Below are positions 11,870 to 14,491 of a stretch of DNA of 14,491 bases, one piece after another. The stretch is from assembly GCF_051960575.1 (NCBI RefSeq), contig NZ_JBQCEE010000119.1:1-14491 (forward strand). Direction: 5' to 3'. Under the pieces are notes generated by a model. That model ran no database searches and was not told the DNA's origin. It saw only the letters and a list, made by a program, of their open reading frames with translations. How positions within the stretch are numbered: the first letter of the stretch is position 1; every line of letters begins with the position of its first letter. A program made the position numbers and the translations under genes. Source of the DNA: JBQCEE01 sp051960575. Lineage in GTDB: Bacteria; Actinomycetota; Actinomycetes; Mycobacteriales; Jatrophihabitantaceae.

Positions 11870-13999
11870 TCAGTTACCGGTGGTGGCACCGCGGATGAGA
11901 CCGGCGCGTTCCATCGCGGCGTGCGCCGCGGCGACGACCCGGTCAGGGGTGAAGCCGAACTGCTCGAACAACACGCCGCCCTCGGCGCTGGCGCCGAAGT
12001 GGTCGATGCCGATGATCTCGCCGGCCTCGCCGACGAGCTCACGCCACCCCATCGGCACGCCGGCCTCGATGCTGACCCGGGCCCGGATGTCCGGCGGCAG
12101 CACGCGCTGCTGGTAGGCGCGGTCCTGCGCGTGGAACCACTCGACGCACGGCATCGACACGACGCGGGTCGGCGTGCCGCCGGCCTCGAGCTGCTCGCGC
12201 GCCTGCAGTGCCAGCGACACCTCGGAGCCGGTCGCGATGAGCAGGACCTGCGGCATGCCGGACGACGCCTCCTCGAGGATGTAGCCGCCCTTGTTCACGT
12301 CGGTGGTCTTGCCCGCCTCGATGACCGGCAGATTCTGGCGCGACAGGACGAGCGCGGCCGGCCGGTCGGTGATCTCGAGGATCGCCCGCCAGGCGGCGGC
12401 CGTCTCGTTCGCGTCGGCGGGGCGGATGACGGCGAGGTCGGGGATGGCCCGCAGCGCGGCGAGGTGCTCGATGGGCTGGTGGGTCGGGCCGTCGGCGCCG
12501 AGACCGATCGAGTCGTGCGTCCAGACGAAGATCGAGGGGATCTTCATCAGGGCCGACAACCGCACCGGCGGGCGCATGTAGTCGCTGAAGACGAGGAAGG
12601 TGCCGCCGTAGGCGCGCGTGCCGCCGTGCAGCACGATGCCGTTGATGATCGCGCCCATGGCGTGCTCGCGGATGCCGAAGTGCAGCGTGCGGCCGTACGG
12701 GCCGCCCTACCACTCCTTGTTTTGGTGCGCGGCCGGTATGAAGCTCGGCTCGCCCTCCATCGTCGTGTTGTTGCTCTCGGCCAGGTCGGCCGAGCCGCCC
12801 CACAGTTCCGGCAGCACGTCGGCGAGGGCGGTCAGCACCTTGCCCGACGCGGCGCGCGTCGACACCGAGTTCGCCTTGCCGTCCTTCTCGGCCGGGAACG
12901 CGGGCAGGCTTGACGCCCAGCCGTCGGGCAGGCGGCGCTCGCGCAGGCGGGCGGCCAGCGCGGCGCGCTCGGGGTTCTCGGCCGCCCACGCCTCGAAGCG
13001 CTGCTGCCACTCGGCGTGCGCGGCGCGGCCCCGCTCGACGACCTTGCGGGTGTGGGCGAGCACCTCGTCGTCGACGATGAAGTGGCGGTCGGGATCGAAG
13101 CCGAGCAGTTCCTTCGTCGCCCGGATCTCGTCCTCGCCGAGGGCCGAGCCGTGGGCCTTGCCGGTGTTCTGCTTGGTCGGCGCCGGCCAGCCGATGATGG
13201 TGCGCACGGCGATGATCGACGGCCGGTCGGTGACGGCCTTCGCCGCCTCGATCGCCTGCTCGAGGGCGACGACGTCCTCGCCCGACTCGACCCGCTGGGT
13301 GTGCCAGCCGTAGGCCTCGTAGCGCGCCAGGACGTCCTCGCTGAACGCGACCTGCGTGTCGTCCTCGATCGAGATGTGGTTGTCGTCGTAGAAGAGGATG
13401 AGGTTGCCGAGCTGCTGGTGCCCGGCGAGCGAGGAGGCCTCGGACGACACGCCCTCCTCGAGGCAGCCGTCGCCGGCGATGACGTAGATGTGGTGGTCGA
13501 AGATCGACTCGCCGGGCGCGGTGTCGGGGTCGAACAGGCCGCGCTCGCGGCGCGCCGCCATCGCCATGCCGACGCCGTTCGCGACGCCCTGGCCGAGCGG
13601 TCCGGTGGTGACCTCGACGCCGTTGGTGTGCCCGTACTCGGGGTGACCCGGCGTCAGCGAGCCCCACGTGCGCAGCGACTCGATGTCGGTGATCTCGAGG
13701 CCGAAGCCGGCGAGGAAGAGCTGGCAGTACTGCGTCAGCGACGAGTGCCCGTTCGACAGGACGAACCGGTCGCGGCCCACCCACTTCGGATCGGTCGGGT
13801 CGTGGCGCATGACGCGCTGGTAGAGCAGGTATGCGAGCGGCGCCAGCGACATCGCCGTGCCCGGATGGCCGTTGCCGACCTTCTGCACCGCGTCGGCGGC
13901 GAGCAGGCGGGCCGTGTCGACGGCCCGGGTGTCGAGATCGGTCCACCAATCCGGGTGCGTCGTCACGATCTCGGCGCCGGATTCGTCGGTTCCGCTCAC
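11870..13999 (-). pseudogene. tkt: Transketolase, interrupted by an in-frame TAG
   Basis: Transketolase moves two-carbon ketol units between sugar phosphates using thiamine diphosphate (TPP). From GTG 13999 the frame holds 709 codons plus a TGA stop, the normal family length, but codon 431 is TAG (12707-12709). The upstream part (430 residues) contains DAVQKVGNGHPGTAMS, the TPP motif GDGCLEEG (about 167-174) and GGSADLAESNNTT. The downstream part continues in the same frame with GGPYGRTLHFGIREHAMG, THDSIGLGADGPTHQP and ATGSEVSLAL. The next ATG (12658) lies after Glu445 of REHAMG, the counterpart of catalytic yeast Glu418, so re-initiation there would not give a working domain. The GTG start gives an N-terminus just before the conserved WTDLDTRAVDTARLLAADA; ATG 14047 is an alternative adding 16 residues. 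It is labelled pseudogene because the frame is broken; sequencing error or stop suppression is equally possible. Confidence 0.85.
12707..12709 (-). other. In-frame amber codon inside tkt
   Basis: The plus-strand CTA reads TAG on the coding strand, between AAHQNKEW and GGPYGRTLHFG. Aligned with mycobacterial transketolase as I remember it (TKEYTAHWYGRT), the sequence has the same length across the stop, so a single codon is replaced and nothing is inserted or lost. One base change from CAG (Gln) or TCG (Ser) would produce it. Confidence 0.95.
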
Positions 14000-14196
14000 A
14001 GCTTCTCGGGTCCTCTCGCGCTGTCGTCGCAGCTGTCCGTACGGCATGACGGGCCGTCTGCGCCCCCGTTGGTCACCTTAGCCATCCCGCGACCGGCCGG
14101 GGGCCAAACATCGCCGACCCGCGTCCGGTCGGGGGTACTGCCGCGTACGATCGATGTCAACCGCCGTGGGGCCGTCACGGCGGGGTCGACGCCGTC
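14000..14196. promoter_or_regulatory. Divergent intergenic region between tkt and the rightmost gene
   Basis: About 200 nt separate the tkt start from the ribosome-binding site of the opposite-strand gene. Besides the tkt candidates on the minus strand, TACGAT at 14146-14151 is a possible plus-strand -10, giving a leader of about 50 nt. The minus-strand TTGACA (14155-14160) lies next to it, so the two promoters would overlap. No other gene or clear hairpin is seen. Confidence 0.4.
14075..14080 (-). promoter_or_regulatory. Candidate -10 of the tkt operon promoter
   Basis: On the minus strand TAAGGT (14080 to 14075) fits the actinobacterial TANNNT -10 well and would start transcription near 14068, about 70 nt before GTG 13999. 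No good -35 is present at the right distance. A perfect TTGACA occurs further upstream on the same strand (14160 to 14155), but the hexamer 17 nt downstream of it is TACCCC, a poor -10. Two promoters or one sigma-specific promoter are possible. Confidence 0.3.
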
Positions 14197-14204
14197 GAGG
14201 AGGG
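14197..14204 (+). promoter_or_regulatory. Strong ribosome-binding site that indicates a CTG start
   Basis: GAGGAGGG is close to a perfect Shine-Dalgarno sequence. The AGGAGG core ends 5 nt before CTG 14209-14211. No ATG, GTG or TTG occurs within a usable distance in any frame, so this site decides the start of the following gene. Confidence 0.6.
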
Positions 14205-14208
14205 CACC

Positions 14209-14491
14209 CTGACCGACGCTGCGACCCGACGCGCGACCAAGGCCCCGGCCGGTCGTGCGGCGGCGGGTGCCGTCGGTGTCGACGCCGCCGAGGTCGACGC
14301 CGCCGAGGTCCCCGACGTCGCGGCGGCCGTCCCCGCCGAGCCGACGGCCGCTGCCGAGCCGACGACCACCGCCGCAGCCGCCGAGCCGACGCCCGCGGGC
14401 ACGGCCGCAGCCACGCCGGCGGCCACCGCCGTCGACGCGCCGTCCGTCCCGTCGACACCGGTTCCGCCCGGGCCGGCCGCGTCCGCCACCG
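14209..14491 (+). CDS. N-terminus of an unidentified gene, by synteny possibly heme o synthase (ctaB); cut by the window edge
   Basis: The frame is open from CTG 14209 to the end of the window (94 codons) with the high-GC third positions of a real gene, and is preceded by GAGGAGGG. The visible product is low-complexity: (M)TDAATRRATKAPAGRAAAG, then VDAAEVDAAEV, then AEPT-type repeats, rich in Ala, Pro, Thr and Glu. No membrane helix or catalytic motif has appeared yet, so the family cannot be recognised from sequence. In many actinobacteria the gene divergent from tkt is ctaB (protoheme IX farnesyltransferase); assigning that here is inference from position only, and a 90-residue disordered leader would be unusual for CtaB. 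A minus-strand frame across the same bases (14175-14489) is judged a shadow. Confidence 0.5.
   Translation, partial: MTDAATRRATKAPAGRAAAGAVGVDAAEVDAAEVPDVAAAVPAEPTAAAEPTTTAAAAEPTPAGTAAATPAATAVDAPSVPSTPVPPGPAASAT
14278..14307 (+). repeat. Tandem 15-bp repeat in the rightmost open frame
   Basis: GTCGACGCCGCCGAG occurs twice back to back (14278-14292, 14293-14307), encoding VDAAE twice. Shortly after, GCCGAGCCGACG (Ala-Glu-Pro-Thr) occurs three times, at 14335, 14353 and 14380. These in-frame repeats explain the low complexity of the predicted N-terminus and could vary in length between strains. Confidence 0.8.

Noticed and set aside
12707..12709. Pyrrolysine or another reassigned amino acid at TAG
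   Set aside because: rbpA and zwf in the same window end in TAG, so TAG works as a normal stop. No role for an unusual residue at this surface-like, variable position is known in transketolases. Strain-level suppression remains open.
12707..12724. Programmed frameshift at the AAGGAG-TGG-TAG sequence
   Set aside because: The downstream transketolase sequence continues in the same frame as upstream, so a +1 or -1 shift would leave the correct frame.
11870..14047. A naturally two-subunit (split) transketolase
   Set aside because: Known split transketolases divide between the TPP pyrophosphate and pyrimidine domains. Here the break is inside the pyrimidine domain, the downstream ATG falls after the catalytic Glu, and there is no start codon or ribosome-binding site suited to a second subunit.
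14175..14489. Minus-strand frame of 104 codons (Ala/Gly/Ser/Thr-rich)
   Set aside because: It is the reverse of the repeat-rich plus-strand frame and lacks a ribosome-binding site or motif. The strong GAGGAGGG favours the plus strand.

Overview
The window is a very GC-rich, densely packed chromosomal segment from an actinomycete. WhiA, RbpA and OpcA are actinobacterial signature proteins, third codon positions are almost all G or C, and GTG starts are frequent. The zinc-binding RbpA (N-terminus MAGGSAIRGSRVGAGPMG) resembles those I recall from Micrococcales and Kineosporiales-type genera, but the genus cannot be read from the sequence. The gene order matches the conserved actinobacterial block yvcK-whiA-gap-pgk-tpiA-secG-rbpA // pgl-opcA-zwf-tal-tkt // ctaB, with one extra gene inserted.

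Plus strand, 1-5515: the 3' end of a CofD-like/YvcK gene abuts whiA. Next come three lower-glycolysis enzymes, gap, pgk and tpiA, with 4-nt gaps between them. These are followed by secG (Sec translocon) and rbpA (RNA polymerase-binding protein). Positions 5516-5856 are a convergent intergenic region filled with repeats: two ~70-bp direct repeats flank two related 55-nt palindromic elements.

Minus strand, 13999 down to 5857: a pentose-phosphate operon reads tkt, tal, zwf, opcA, pgl, with junctions of 23 nt, a 4-nt ATGA overlap, 0 nt, and a 4-nt GTGA overlap. A FAD-dependent oxidoreductase that is not normally part of this block follows 19 nt after pgl. Zwf (with its assembly factor OpcA) and Pgl form the oxidative branch. 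Tal and Tkt interconvert sugar phosphates and feed glyceraldehyde-3-phosphate to Gap.

The most striking observation is that transketolase is interrupted by an in-frame TAG at 12707-12709. Reading continues in the same frame across the stop, with the family sequence (GGPYGRTLHFGIREHAMG) intact immediately after it. The stop lies inside the pyrimidine-binding domain, not at the natural split-transketolase boundary. This is either a recent nonsense mutation, a sequencing error or a suppressed stop. TAG also ends rbpA and zwf, so global reassignment is unlikely.

Positions 14000-14208 are the divergent promoter region. From 14209 to the window edge an open plus-strand frame starts at a CTG behind a strong GAGGAGGG ribosome-binding site. 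By synteny it may be ctaB, but only a low-complexity Ala/Pro/Glu/Thr-rich N-terminus is visible.
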